Of a DNA stretch of 64,000 bases, positions 15,941 to 24,247 are shown one piece after another. Every line of letters begins with the position of its first letter. Position 1 is the stretch's first letter. The stretch lies in contig NZ_AVCC01000005.1 of the NCBI RefSeq assembly GCF_000622895.1, positions 1 through 64,000 of the forward strand, read 5' to 3'. The notes beneath the pieces were generated by a model that saw only the letters and a program-made list of their open reading frames with translations, searched no databases and had not been told where the DNA came from. Made by a program: the position numbers and the translations under genes. Origin of the DNA: Herminiimonas sp. CN. GTDB taxonomy: Bacteria; Pseudomonadota; Gammaproteobacteria; Burkholderiales; Burkholderiaceae_D.

Positions 15941-17728
15941 TTAAAGAGCCATGCAGTCATGCCCGCTAACCGACTCTCCGCCGCACATGACGGTACGCGC
16001 CCAGGCAGCCGAATGAGGAGCAATATGTCCGAAATAGAATCTGGAAAGATCGACAATGCCTTGCAGGTAATCCGCATCGCCTTTGCCGGCCTCGAGCCCG
16101 GCCTGTGCCGCCAGCGCGGCGCGCCCCATTTGCCAGCCGCCGCAGACCGTACCGAGCAAATGAAGAAAAGGCACCGCACCCGATAACACCCAATCCAGAT
16201 GCGCACGACCGTTGGATAGTATCCACTCCAGTGTGCGTTCGAGCGTCGCAATATCCTCCAGCAGCGCAGCACCCAGAGACGACAGCATCTCGTCAGCGGC
16301 CAGGCGAAGCGCCGTTTCCCGCATATCGGCTGCCAACTCGATCAGCGTTGCGCCGCCCTCGCGCAAAATCTTGCGTCCGATCAGATCATTGGCCTGGATC
16401 CCGGTGGTGCCTTCGTAAATCGTGATGATGCGGGCATCGCGGAAATACTGGGCGACGCCGGTTTCCTCGACAAAGCCCATCCCGCCGTTGATCTGGATCG
16501 CCGTGTCGCATACCTCGTTGCCGACCTCGGTGCACCAACCCTTGGCAACCGGCATCAGCAGATCGACGTAACGCCGGCACTTGTCGGCCACCGCCGCGTC
16601 CGGGTGATGATGCGCCCGGTCGAACCAGCCCGCAGCCGTGTACAGCAGCGCACGGGCCGCCATGATGCGGGCTCGCATCGACAGTAGCATGCGCTTGACG
16701 TCGGGGTGATGGACAATCGGCTGACCATTCTCGCCGGTCACCGCATCCCTGCCCTGGACCCGCTCGCGAGCGTAGCCCAGCGCCTGCTGGTAGGCGCGCT
16801 CGCCCAAGCCCACGCCTTGCAGGCCAACGCCAAAGCGGGCCTCGTTCATCATCACGAACATGTATTCCAGTCCGCGATTGCGTTCGCCGACCAGATAGCC
16901 AACGGCCCCGACGTTGTCACCATAGCTCATGGTGCATGTCGGGCTGCCGTGGATACCCATCTTGTGTTCAATCGAGATGCAGCGCACGTCATTGCGCGCC
17001 CCGGGTGATCCGTCTGGATTCACCAGATACTTGGGCACCAAAAACATCGAAATGCCCTTGACCCCGGATGGCGCGTCGGTAAGCCGCGCCAGCACAAGAT
17101 GAATGATGTTCGAAGTCAATTCATGTTCGCCGTACGAGATGAATATCTTCTGACCGAACACCCTGTAAGTACCGTCAGCCTGCGTTTCAGCGCGGGTGCG
17201 GGTCGCAGCCAGGTCGGAGCCGGCTTGCGGCTCGGTCAGGTTCATTGTGCCGCCCCACTCGCCACTGACCAGCTTGGGGAGAAAGGCCGCCTTCAGTGCA
17301 TCGCTGCCTGCCAGCATGATCGCCGCCGCCTCGCCGACATTGAGCTGAGGCAGCATCGCGAATGCCATGTTGGTTGAAAACCACATTTCCCACACCGGGG
17401 TCGACACCAGCTTAGGCAAACCTTGGCCGCCAAATTCAGGCGGCAGTGAAAGTCCGATCCAGCCGGCGGACTGAAACTGGGTATAGGCATCCTTCCACCC
17501 ATCCGGGCTAATCACACGCTCGCCCTCAAGTCGACAGCCCTGTTGATCGCCAATGCGATTGATGGGCGCCAGCACACCGGTGGCAAACTTCCCGGCCTGG
17601 TCAAGAATTGCATCGACCAGATCCGGCGTCGCCTCATCGCAACCAGGCAAGGAGGCAATTTCATCCACCCCCGCCAGCTCGGAGAGGATGAACTGCATGT
17701 CGCGCAAAGGGGGATTGTAGTCGCTCAT
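15941..17728 (-). CDS. acyl-CoA dehydrogenase, 595-residue type
   Basis: FAD-dependent alpha,beta-dehydrogenation of an acyl-CoA. Its 595 residues put it in the longer acyl-CoA dehydrogenase subfamily with a C-terminal extension, which includes 3-methylmercaptopropionyl-CoA dehydrogenase-like proteins. Visible signatures are N-L-T-E-P-Q-A-G-S-D-L near residue 162, K-I-F-I-S-Y-G-E-H, I-Q-I-N-G-G-M-G-F and I-Y-E-G-T-T-G-I-Q-A-N-D-L, where the Glu is the expected catalytic base. Last gene of the leftward catabolic operon, overlapping the stop of the 64-residue gene by ATGA. It probably oxidises the side chain of an aromatic acyl-CoA, but the substrate is inferred from neighbours. Confidence 0.87.
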   Translation of the reverse strand: MSDYNPPLRDMQFILSELAGVDEIASLPGCDEATPDLVDAILDQAGKFATGVLAPINRIGDQQGCRLEGERVISPDGWKDAYTQFQSAGWIGLSLPPEFGGQGLPKLVSTPVWEMWFSTNMAFAMLPQLNVGEAAAIMLAGSDALKAAFLPKLVSGEWGGTMNLTEPQAGSDLAATRTRAETQADGTYRVFGQKIFISYGEHELTSNIIHLVLARLTDAPSGVKGISMFLVPKYLVNPDGSPGARNDVRCISIEHKMGIHGSPTCTMSYGDNVGAVGYLVGERNRGLEYMFVMMNEARFGVGLQGVGLGERAYQQALGYARERVQGRDAVTGENGQPIVHHPDVKRMLLSMRARIMAARALLYTAAGWFDRAHHHPDAAVADKCRRYVDLLMPVAKGWCTEVGNEVCDTAIQINGGMGFVEETGVAQYFRDARIITIYEGTTGIQANDLIGRKILREGGATLIELAADMRETALRLAADEMLSSLGAALLEDIATLERTLEWILSNGRAHLDWVLSGAVPFLHLLGTVCGGWQMGRAALAAQAGLEAGKGDADYLQGIVDLSRFYFGHIAPHSAAWARTVMCGGESVSGHDCMAL

Positions 17729-17919
17729 GGCAGGCTTACTCGCAGAAAACCCGGAAGTATTCCGGGGATGGTGGTAACTTTGACGCGCACGGCGTTTTCA
17801 GGGGCACGGATTGCAAACACGCGGTCCTCGCGCCCTTCCGCCAGCACGGTTTTACTGCCCCGTGGAACGGGGCGGATGACAAAACTCCTGGTCTTCCACT
17901 CGACAACCGAGGGTTGCAT
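17725..17919 (-). CDS. small protein translationally coupled to the acyl-CoA dehydrogenase
   Basis: A 64-residue basic protein (R-S-F-V-I-R-P-V-P-R-G-S-K, then E-N-A-V-R-V-K-V-T-T-I-P-G) that I do not recognise. It lies 18 bp after the thiolase gene, and its TGA overlaps the ATG of the dehydrogenase as ATGA. The conserved operon position argues for a real gene; there is no visible signal peptide, membrane segment or metal motif. An accessory subunit is possible but unproven. Confidence 0.5.
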   Translation of the reverse strand: MQPSVVEWKTRSFVIRPVPRGSKTVLAEGREDRVFAIRAPENAVRVKVTTIPGILPGFLRVSLP

Positions 17920-17937
17920 ATTGTTTCCCCCTCGTTG

Positions 17938-19194
17938 TTATGCGCGCTCGACCAGGATCGCCACGCCCTGACCGCCCCCGCAGCAGGCCGATGAAATACC
18001 GAACTGTTGATCGGCTTCATGCAGTTGGCGGGCAACTGTAGTGGTCAGACGGACACCCGAGGCACCCAGCGGATGGCCGATGGCAATCGCGCCGCCATGC
18101 ACATTGGCTCGGTCACGTTGCAAACCCAGCTCCCGCTCGCAGGCAAGGTATTGCGCGCCAAAGGCTTCGTTGATTTCGAACCGGCCGACGTCTGGCAACG
18201 ACAAACCTGCCTTGGCGAGCACCGCACGAATCGCCGGTGCCGGGCCGATGCCCATGATTTCCGGCGGCACCGCAACCGCAGCTCCAGCAACCACGCGGGC
18301 CAGCGGCTTCAGGCCATGCGCGCGCACATAGTCGCCATGCGCGACGATGACTGCCGCAGCGCCATCGACTATCGCCGAGCTATTGCCGCCGGTCTGCACG
18401 CCGCCGAATGCTGGTTTAAGCTTTTGCAGGAGCGCCAGGCTGGTCGTGCGCACATGCTCGTCACGGCCGAACGACTCCACGCCCTTGCCTGCCAGCTTGA
18501 GGCTGCGCGGCTTGTACCCGTCCAGCTCCCACTGTGAATTGACCACCGGCACGACTTCGTCGTTGAAGTAACCTGCGTCCCAGGATGCGATGGCGCGCGC
18601 AAAGCTGTGCGCGGCAAACTGGTCAACTTCTTCGCGACTGATGCCATAGCGCTTGGCAAGATTCTCGGCGGTATCGCCCATGCCAATGCCCGGCGCGGTG
18701 TCCTTGGTGGCTTCCCACAAGAAATCCCGGAAATCCACCTGTCCCATACGAAAGCCACTGCGGTGGGTATACGATGCCACCGGATTGCGCGACATCGATT
18801 CGGTACCGACGCACAGCACCACTTTCGCCTTGCCCAGCGTAATCTGGTCGGCGGCGGCGATGATGGTCTCGAAGCCGGTGCCGCACAGACGCTGCACCAG
18901 CAGCGCTGGCACATGCGGATTCACGCCTGAATACAGGCCAATGTGACGCGGCAGGTAATAGGCATCGAAACTGGCCTGCGCCATGTTGCCGGCAATGATT
19001 GCATTCATCTCGCCAGCGGGAATGCCGCTTTTCTCGAACAGTGCACGCGCAGCAAAGATGCCGAGATCGGTCGGCGAAGCATCGCGCAGCACACTGCCAT
19101 AATCGGCGAACGGTGTGCGGGCACCCGCCACCAGCCAGATGTCGTCATAGACAGCGGCTACGGCCGCCGCTTCGGATTGGGAATACGGATTCAT
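17938..19194 (-). CDS. thiolase (acetyl-CoA acyltransferase family)
   Basis: A 418-residue thiolase that would cleave a 3-ketoacyl-CoA to acetyl-CoA and a shortened acyl-CoA. The catalytic set is complete: nucleophilic Cys in V-Q-R-L-C-G-T-G-F-E near residue 105, His in G-G-A-I-A-I-G-H-P-L-G-A-S-G, and the second Cys in S-S-A-C-C-G-G-G-Q-G. N-E-A-F-G-A-Q is the usual N-E-A-F loop. Its start overlaps the stop of the crotonase gene (ATGA at 19191-19194). In context it would release acetyl-CoA from an aromatic side chain. Confidence 0.9.
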   Translation of the reverse strand: MNPYSQSEAAAVAAVYDDIWLVAGARTPFADYGSVLRDASPTDLGIFAARALFEKSGIPAGEMNAIIAGNMAQASFDAYYLPRHIGLYSGVNPHVPALLVQRLCGTGFETIIAAADQITLGKAKVVLCVGTESMSRNPVASYTHRSGFRMGQVDFRDFLWEATKDTAPGIGMGDTAENLAKRYGISREEVDQFAAHSFARAIASWDAGYFNDEVVPVVNSQWELDGYKPRSLKLAGKGVESFGRDEHVRTTSLALLQKLKPAFGGVQTGGNSSAIVDGAAAVIVAHGDYVRAHGLKPLARVVAGAAVAVPPEIMGIGPAPAIRAVLAKAGLSLPDVGRFEINEAFGAQYLACERELGLQRDRANVHGGAIAIGHPLGASGVRLTTTVARQLHEADQQFGISSACCGGGQGVAILVERA

Positions 19195-19961
19195 GTCTGC
19201 GGTCCTTTGCCTTTACGGCTGAGAAAATGTCCAATCCGTTCAGCTACTTCAGGACTGGTCTGAGTCAATGCTGCAGTCAGCGATTCAACGTAGAAGCCGT
19301 CATCGGTGGACATGTTGTCGATGCGGGAGATGGCGGTGACCATCGCCCAGTTCGCCATTGGCGCATTCTCGGCGATACGCCTGGCGAGCTCTTTCGCCTT
19401 GGCAAGACTCTCACCCTTGCCAACCAGATAGTGCGACAGCCCCAGTGACTGTCCCTCCTCGGCTTTATAAATGCGCCCGGTCAGCATCATTTCGCACATA
19501 CGGCCAGGACCGATGATTTTCGCCACCCGGACCGACGCACCGCCGCCGACGAAAATCCCGTGGCGGCCTTCCGGCAATTGGTAGATCGTGTCCGGTTCGG
19601 CGATGCGAACATGGGTCGCCATCGCCAGTTCCAGCCCGCCACCGATCACCGCACCCTGCATCGCCGCAACCACCGGAATGCCACCCATCTGAATGCGGTT
19701 GAAGATGCGATGCCACCACTGCGAATGCTGCATCACCCCAAAAGGCTCGCGGTGCTGATGTTCGGCCAAATCGAGCCCGGCACAGAAATGGCCGCCCTCG
19801 CCTGCCAGGATGATCACACGGGTTCCTTCCGGAGTTTCCTCAACGGCTTTCTCCAGCGACTTTAACAAGCGGTCGCTTACTGCATTGCGCTTCTCCGGTC
19901 GCGTCAGCGTGATGGTGTAAATCGACTCTTCAAACACCGTCTTGACCAGTTGATCATTCAT
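19191..19961 (-). CDS. enoyl-CoA hydratase / crotonase family protein
   Basis: A 256-residue crotonase-fold protein. The N-terminal T-L-T-R-P-E-K-R-N-A-V and the oxyanion-hole segment H-F-C-A-G-L-D-L-A near residue 60 are standard, as is A-M-Q-G-A-V-I-G-G-G-L-E-L-A around residue 103. Expected reaction: hydration of an enoyl-CoA, for example a cinnamoyl-CoA type substrate. It does not look like the classical hydroxycinnamoyl-CoA hydratase-lyase, and no vanillin-type aldehyde dehydrogenase lies nearby, which favours a beta-oxidation-like route. Second enzyme gene of the operon. Confidence 0.86.
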   Translation of the reverse strand: MNDQLVKTVFEESIYTITLTRPEKRNAVSDRLLKSLEKAVEETPEGTRVIILAGEGGHFCAGLDLAEHQHREPFGVMQHSQWWHRIFNRIQMGGIPVVAAMQGAVIGGGLELAMATHVRIAEPDTIYQLPEGRHGIFVGGGASVRVAKIIGPGRMCEMMLTGRIYKAEEGQSLGLSHYLVGKGESLAKAKELARRIAENAPMANWAMVTAISRIDNMSTDDGFYVESLTAALTQTSPEVAERIGHFLSRKGKGPQT

Positions 19962-19990
19962 TCAAACTTCCTCCAAAATATTTAACTCAT

Positions 19991-21856
19991 TCAGCCCAGC
20001 GCCGTCGCAACAGTAATCACGCTCTTGTCGACGACATCGGCATACAGCCATTCCACCAGATCAGCCCGGCGAGTGCGGACGATCTTCTGGTTGATATAAC
20101 CCTTGTCGGTAATCTCGCCGGCCTCAATCGAGGGCGGCTCCTCCATCAGCATCACGCGCACCGGGTAGGTCGATGACCCGCCCAATTGGGCCATCATCGC
20201 CATACCTTGACGGATGCGCTGCACTACCGCAATATTTGACAAAACCTGCTCAACCGGCGTCTCCGGCGGCAGGCCCGGGCAGAGGGTGCGACACTCAGGA
20301 ATATTGGGGAAAACCAGGAAACCAATTTCATCCCGATCATGCCCGGTGACGACGATGTCCTGCGCCACCGGCGAAAAGGCGTCGATGCCCGCCACCCGCA
20401 AGCTGCCGACATGTACCCAGGTACCCGTCAGCAGCTTGAAGTCCTCGCCAACCCTGCCGTCAAACAGCAAGCCAAGTTCGGGCCGTTTCGGGTCAACGAA
20501 TTCGACTGCATCGCCAATCAGGTAATAACCCTCTTCGTCGAACGCGGCAGTGCTCAGATCGGGCTGCTTCCAATAGCCCGGGAACACGTTAGGACCGCCG
20601 ACCCGCACCTCCAGCTTGTCCGCCTTGGGTACCAGCTTGAGTGTGGTGCCGGGAACCGGAACGCCGATCACACCGGAGCGCACCGCTTGGAAATGGCAGT
20701 CGGTGGCCGTCGGTGCGGTTTCAGTCGAGCCCCAGGACGATGTCATCGTCACCTCGGTGCCGATCGCCAGGCGCGAGAGGTTTTCCAGCTCATTCCACAG
20801 ATGTTGGGGCAGCGCCGCACCAGCGTAGAAAATCACCTGCAGCTGTCTGAAGAAATTTTCACGCAACACCGGATCGTCACGCAGATGCGGCACCAGCATG
20901 TCAAAGGCGCGAGGAACACTGAAATACAGCGTCGGCGAAATTTCCTTCAGATTGCGGATCGTCTTGCCGAGCGCTGCCGGCGTCGGTTTGCCCTCATCAA
21001 TATATAAGGTCCCGCCCCAGCGCAAGACCAGATTGAAGTTGTGGTTGCTGCCGAACGTATGGCTCCAAGGCAGCCAGTCAAGCAGCACCGGCGGCAGTTT
21101 GCGCAGGAACGGCCAAGTCATTTCCTTGGCGGCCTGACTCGAGCACATCATGCGATGCGTGTTGATCACTGCCTTCGGGGTACCGACCGAGCCGGAGGTA
21201 AACAGGAACTTGCCGATCGTATCCGGCGTGATCGCGGCAAAGGCACTCGCCACGGCAGCAGCGTCCACGCCGGCTTCGAGATCGGAGAATGGCACCGTAC
21301 CCGGCACCGGTTCGCTACGCCCTCCCGCCACCACCAAACCTTCGTGCAAGCCGTCCAGCGCATTGATTGCCGGCATGAAACGGGTAATCGGATCGGCGTA
21401 AATCAGCCCCGGCCTGAGTAGCGCGATATTATCCTTGAGCTTCGCGAAGTCTTTCGACATCAGCGAATTGCCGGACGAAATTGCGCACGAAGGCACACCC
21501 ACATGCATTGCGGCAAGCATCAGCAACGCGTGCTCGATGCTGTTATCCGACAGGATCACCACCGGATGGTGCGCCGACAGATTCTGGCCCAGCAGGCAGC
21601 TGCCGATCCGATAGACACGCTCTTTGGCTTCGCCGTAGCTGAGCCGGACCCACTCGCCGTCCGCGTCACGCTCAGCAAGAAAGAGTCGGTCCGGATCGAC
21701 TGCTGCCCAGTGTTCCAGCCACTCCCCGACGCAGCGGGCGTATTTCTCCGGGAGTTCTATTTTCGATCGAAACAGCTGCGATCCGTCCGGACGGGTCTCA
21801 AGCACCACGGCGGGATCAACGAAGAGTTGATTCGCCTTGCGGGGAATGGAATTCAT
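19991..21856 (-). CDS. feruloyl-CoA synthase-like acyl-CoA ligase
   Basis: A 621-residue AMP-binding ligase activating an aromatic or phenylpropanoid acid to its CoA thioester. L-F-T-S-G-S-V-G-T-P-K-A-V is the P-loop-like A3 motif, T-S-S-W-G-S-T-E-T-A-P the A5 motif and Y-Y-L-I-G-D-A-V a variant A7 motif. The N-terminal region, with V-G-E-W-L-E-H-W-A and L-S-D-N-S-I-E-H-A-L-L, follows the pattern of feruloyl-CoA synthases. I chose the ATG at 21856 (protein M-N-S-I-P-R) over an upstream start at 21946, which would overlap livK. It lies 16 bp after livK. Confidence 0.82.
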   Translation of the reverse strand: MNSIPRKANQLFVDPAVVLETRPDGSQLFRSKIELPEKYARCVGEWLEHWAAVDPDRLFLAERDADGEWVRLSYGEAKERVYRIGSCLLGQNLSAHHPVVILSDNSIEHALLMLAAMHVGVPSCAISSGNSLMSKDFAKLKDNIALLRPGLIYADPITRFMPAINALDGLHEGLVVAGGRSEPVPGTVPFSDLEAGVDAAAVASAFAAITPDTIGKFLFTSGSVGTPKAVINTHRMMCSSQAAKEMTWPFLRKLPPVLLDWLPWSHTFGSNHNFNLVLRWGGTLYIDEGKPTPAALGKTIRNLKEISPTLYFSVPRAFDMLVPHLRDDPVLRENFFRQLQVIFYAGAALPQHLWNELENLSRLAIGTEVTMTSSWGSTETAPTATDCHFQAVRSGVIGVPVPGTTLKLVPKADKLEVRVGGPNVFPGYWKQPDLSTAAFDEEGYYLIGDAVEFVDPKRPELGLLFDGRVGEDFKLLTGTWVHVGSLRVAGIDAFSPVAQDIVVTGHDRDEIGFLVFPNIPECRTLCPGLPPETPVEQVLSNIAVVQRIRQGMAMMAQLGGSSTYPVRVMLMEEPPSIEAGEITDKGYINQKIVRTRRADLVEWLYADVVDKSVITVATALG

Positions 21857-21872
21857 TGGAATCTGCCCTTTC

Positions 21873-23009
21873 TTACTTGCCGGATAGCAGCTTGAAGGCG
21901 CCGTTTTCAACCCGAACCAGCACCCGCGCTCTGGCATCCAATCCAAAATGATCGGTCGGATTCATGGTATAGACGCCGTGGGTCGCCACCACGTCCCGCG
22001 CCGTCTCCATCGCATCACGCAGCGCCTGGCGGAACTCCGGTGTACCAGGCTTGGCTTTCTTGAGCGCAGCGGGGACCGCCCACTCGACCAGAGTGAACGC
22101 ATCGGCCAGATGCGCGCCAAAGGACGAGACGCTGCCTGCCCCGTATTTGTCCTCATAACGTTTGACGTAGTTCAGTCCGATTTTTTTGGACGGATGGTTG
22201 TCCGGCAACTGGGCTGCGACCACGACCGGCCCGACCGGCAAAATACCGCCTTCGAGCGCCTTGCCGCCCACCTTCAGAAACTCCTTGTTAGCTGCGCCAT
22301 GCGTCTGGTAAATCTGGCCCTTGTAGCCGCGTTCTGCCAACGTGATGTGGGGGAGCGCTGCCGGCGTACCTGAACCGACAATCAGTACAGCATCCGGCTT
22401 GGCGGCAACAATTTTCAGGACTTGCCCGCTGACCGAGGTATCTGTGCGGTTATAGCGCTCCACCACCGACATTTGAATCCCGGCTGCCTCCAGCAGCGGT
22501 TTGATTTCTTTTAACCAGCCTTCGCCAAACGCATCGCTGTAACCAATGAATGCGACCGACTTGACCTTGGTTTCCTTCATGTGTCCGACAAGCGCGCCGG
22601 CCATGATGAGGTTGTGCTGCGGCGAGCGGAACACCCAGGCATTTTTCTCCTTGGTCAGATCGACCGGACCGTTACTCACCTGCGGCGTCTTCGTTTCATT
22701 GGCCACTTCGGCAATCGCCGCGCTGGCAGGCACGGTGGAAGAACCAATAATGACATCGACTTTTTCTTCCGAAATCAGCTTGCGGGCATTTTTCGAAGCC
22801 TGTGTCGGATCAGAGGCATCGTCCAGAACAATGTAATTCACCTTTTCCCCGCCGATCGAGGGTGGCAGCAGAGCCACGGTATTTTTTTGGGAAATGCCGA
22901 GTGAGGCGGCCGGACCGGTCGCCGAGACGCTGATGCCAATGTTGATATCGGCATGCGCTGCGGTGCAGCCAAGGACGGACAAAGCAACAGCCAAGGATTT
23001 CAGTTTCAT
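21873..23009 (-). CDS. periplasmic substrate-binding protein of a branched-chain-type ABC importer
   Basis: A 378-residue LivK-like receptor. M-K-L-K-S-L-A-V-A-L-S-V-L-G-C-T-A-A-H-A is a Sec signal peptide with an A-H-A cleavage site, followed by I-N-I-G-I-S-V-S-A-T-G-P, the start of the mature type I fold. The Cys in the signal peptide is not in a convincing lipobox. Unusually, it heads the catabolic enzyme operon, while the permease and ATPase genes are transcribed divergently from the other side. This pairing suggests it binds the aromatic acid broken down by the operon. Confidence 0.87.
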   Translation of the reverse strand: MKLKSLAVALSVLGCTAAHADINIGISVSATGPAASLGISQKNTVALLPPSIGGEKVNYIVLDDASDPTQASKNARKLISEEKVDVIIGSSTVPASAAIAEVANETKTPQVSNGPVDLTKEKNAWVFRSPQHNLIMAGALVGHMKETKVKSVAFIGYSDAFGEGWLKEIKPLLEAAGIQMSVVERYNRTDTSVSGQVLKIVAAKPDAVLIVGSGTPAALPHITLAERGYKGQIYQTHGAANKEFLKVGGKALEGGILPVGPVVVAAQLPDNHPSKKIGLNYVKRYEDKYGAGSVSSFGAHLADAFTLVEWAVPAALKKAKPGTPEFRQALRDAMETARDVVATHGVYTMNPTDHFGLDARARVLVRVENGAFKLLSGK

Positions 23010-23059
23010 GTCTTCTCCAATTGTAGGGATGGCCTGCGCGGAAAACTCTAATGGTCATT

Positions 23060-23203
23060 TGCACGCTGATTTGCAATTTTTACAAATCACCGAATAAATA
23101 TACTATAAAATATTTAAGTATCGTAATATATCTTTTATGATACGTTCCAAGTAGCAAAAAAATAATGCCATCGACATGATCGATGGATGATAAATAAAGG
23201 AGA
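23060..23203. promoter_or_regulatory. intergenic control region between the two aromatic operons
   Basis: Two TGCA half sites spaced by eight bases (23060-23063 and 23072-23075) lie near the binding-protein start. For the rightward transporter genes TTTACA (23079-23084), 16-bp spacer, TACTAT (23101-23106) is a possible promoter. GTATC ... GATAC forms a larger inverted repeat in the AT-rich stretch downstream. A strong RBS AAGGAGA (23197-23203) precedes the TTG start of the permease gene. BoxR-type regulators are reported to use TGCA-based repeats, so the half sites are suggestive only. Confidence 0.45.
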
Positions 23204-23209
23204 CATTTC

Positions 23210-24247
23210 TTGAATTTCGACATTGCAATACTTCTGATCCAGGACGGCGTGACCAGCGGGGCAATTTACGTTCTTCTAGCCTTGGCTTTGGTACTGGTAT
23301 TTGCCGTTACGCGGGTAATTTTCATTCCTCAGGGTGAATATCTTGCGTTCGGAGCGCTGACACTTTCTAGCCTGCAAACTGGCAAGACACCAGGCACTCT
23401 GTGGCTGCTGATGGGGGCAGGCGCACTTGCTGCAGCCATCAATGTAGTAAGTGCCGTGCAGCATGGCAAAACGAAAAAAATCCCCGGTACACTGATCTGG
23501 AATGTCGGCTATCCGGCACTGATTGCCGGATTGCTGGCACTAACATCCGCCGACAAGCTACCGATGGCAGTACAGATACTGCTGACACTGGCACTCGTGG
23601 TGCCGCTCGGCCCCATGATTTACCGTATCGCCTACCAACCACTGGCCGATGCTTCGGTGCTAGTGCTGCTGATTGTTTCCGTAGCGGTCCATCTGGTGCT
23701 GACCGGACTTGGTCTGCTGTTCTTTGGCGCGGAAGGTTCACGCACACCGCCTTTCATGGATGGCAACCTTACACTCGCTGGATTTTCTGCCAGTGCGCAA
23801 TCAGTCTGGGTCATCGCCAGTTCGCTTGCGCTCATCGTTGCGTTGTACTTCTTCTTTGAAGGGACCATTTATGGCAAAGCCTTGCGTGCCACGGCAGTCA
23901 ACCGGGTCGGAGCACGTCTGATGGGAATTCCAACCACCCTGGCGGGCAAGCTCACTTTTTTTCTCGCCGCCTTGATCGGCGTCTTCTCCGGCGTTCTCAT
24001 CGCGCCCATTACCACCATCTACTACGACACCGGATTTCTTATTGGACTGAAGGGTTTCATCGGCGCCATCGTCGGAGGCCTTGCCAGTTACCCGCTAGCT
24101 GCCGGAGGCGCCCTGTTGGTGGGCCTGCTCGAGTCTTTCTCATCATTCTGGGCCAGCGCATTCAAGGAAGTGGTCGTGTTTACGCTCATCATTCCGGTGC
24201 TTCTAAGGCGATCGTTCACCACGCATCATGTCGAGGAGGACGAGTGA
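23210..24247 (+). CDS. ABC transporter permease, LivH type
   Basis: A 345-residue polytopic permease. It starts with TTG placed seven bases after AAGGAGA; no ATG serves better. Typical LivH features are the N-terminal hydrophobic helix A-I-Y-V-L-L-A-L-A-L-V-L-V-F-A-V, then F-I-P-Q-G-E-Y-L-A-F-G-A-L, and the cytoplasmic coupling loop K-A-L-R-A-T-A-V-N-R-V-G-A-R-L-M-G-I. First gene of livH-livMG-livF; its TGA overlaps the ATG of the next gene. It pairs in the inner membrane with the LivM half of that gene. Confidence 0.88.
   Translation: MNFDIAILLIQDGVTSGAIYVLLALALVLVFAVTRVIFIPQGEYLAFGALTLSSLQTGKTPGTLWLLMGAGALAAAINVVSAVQHGKTKKIPGTLIWNVGYPALIAGLLALTSADKLPMAVQILLTLALVVPLGPMIYRIAYQPLADASVLVLLIVSVAVHLVLTGLGLLFFGAEGSRTPPFMDGNLTLAGFSASAQSVWVIASSLALIVALYFFFEGTIYGKALRATAVNRVGARLMGIPTTLAGKLTFFLAALIGVFSGVLIAPITTIYYDTGFLIGLKGFIGAIVGGLASYPLAAGGALLVGLLESFSSFWASAFKEVVVFTLIIPVLLRRSFTTHHVEEDE

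Noticed and set aside
17099-17377. Plus-strand frame within the acyl-CoA dehydrogenase gene
   Set aside because: Shadow of a conserved gene with no RBS or motif.
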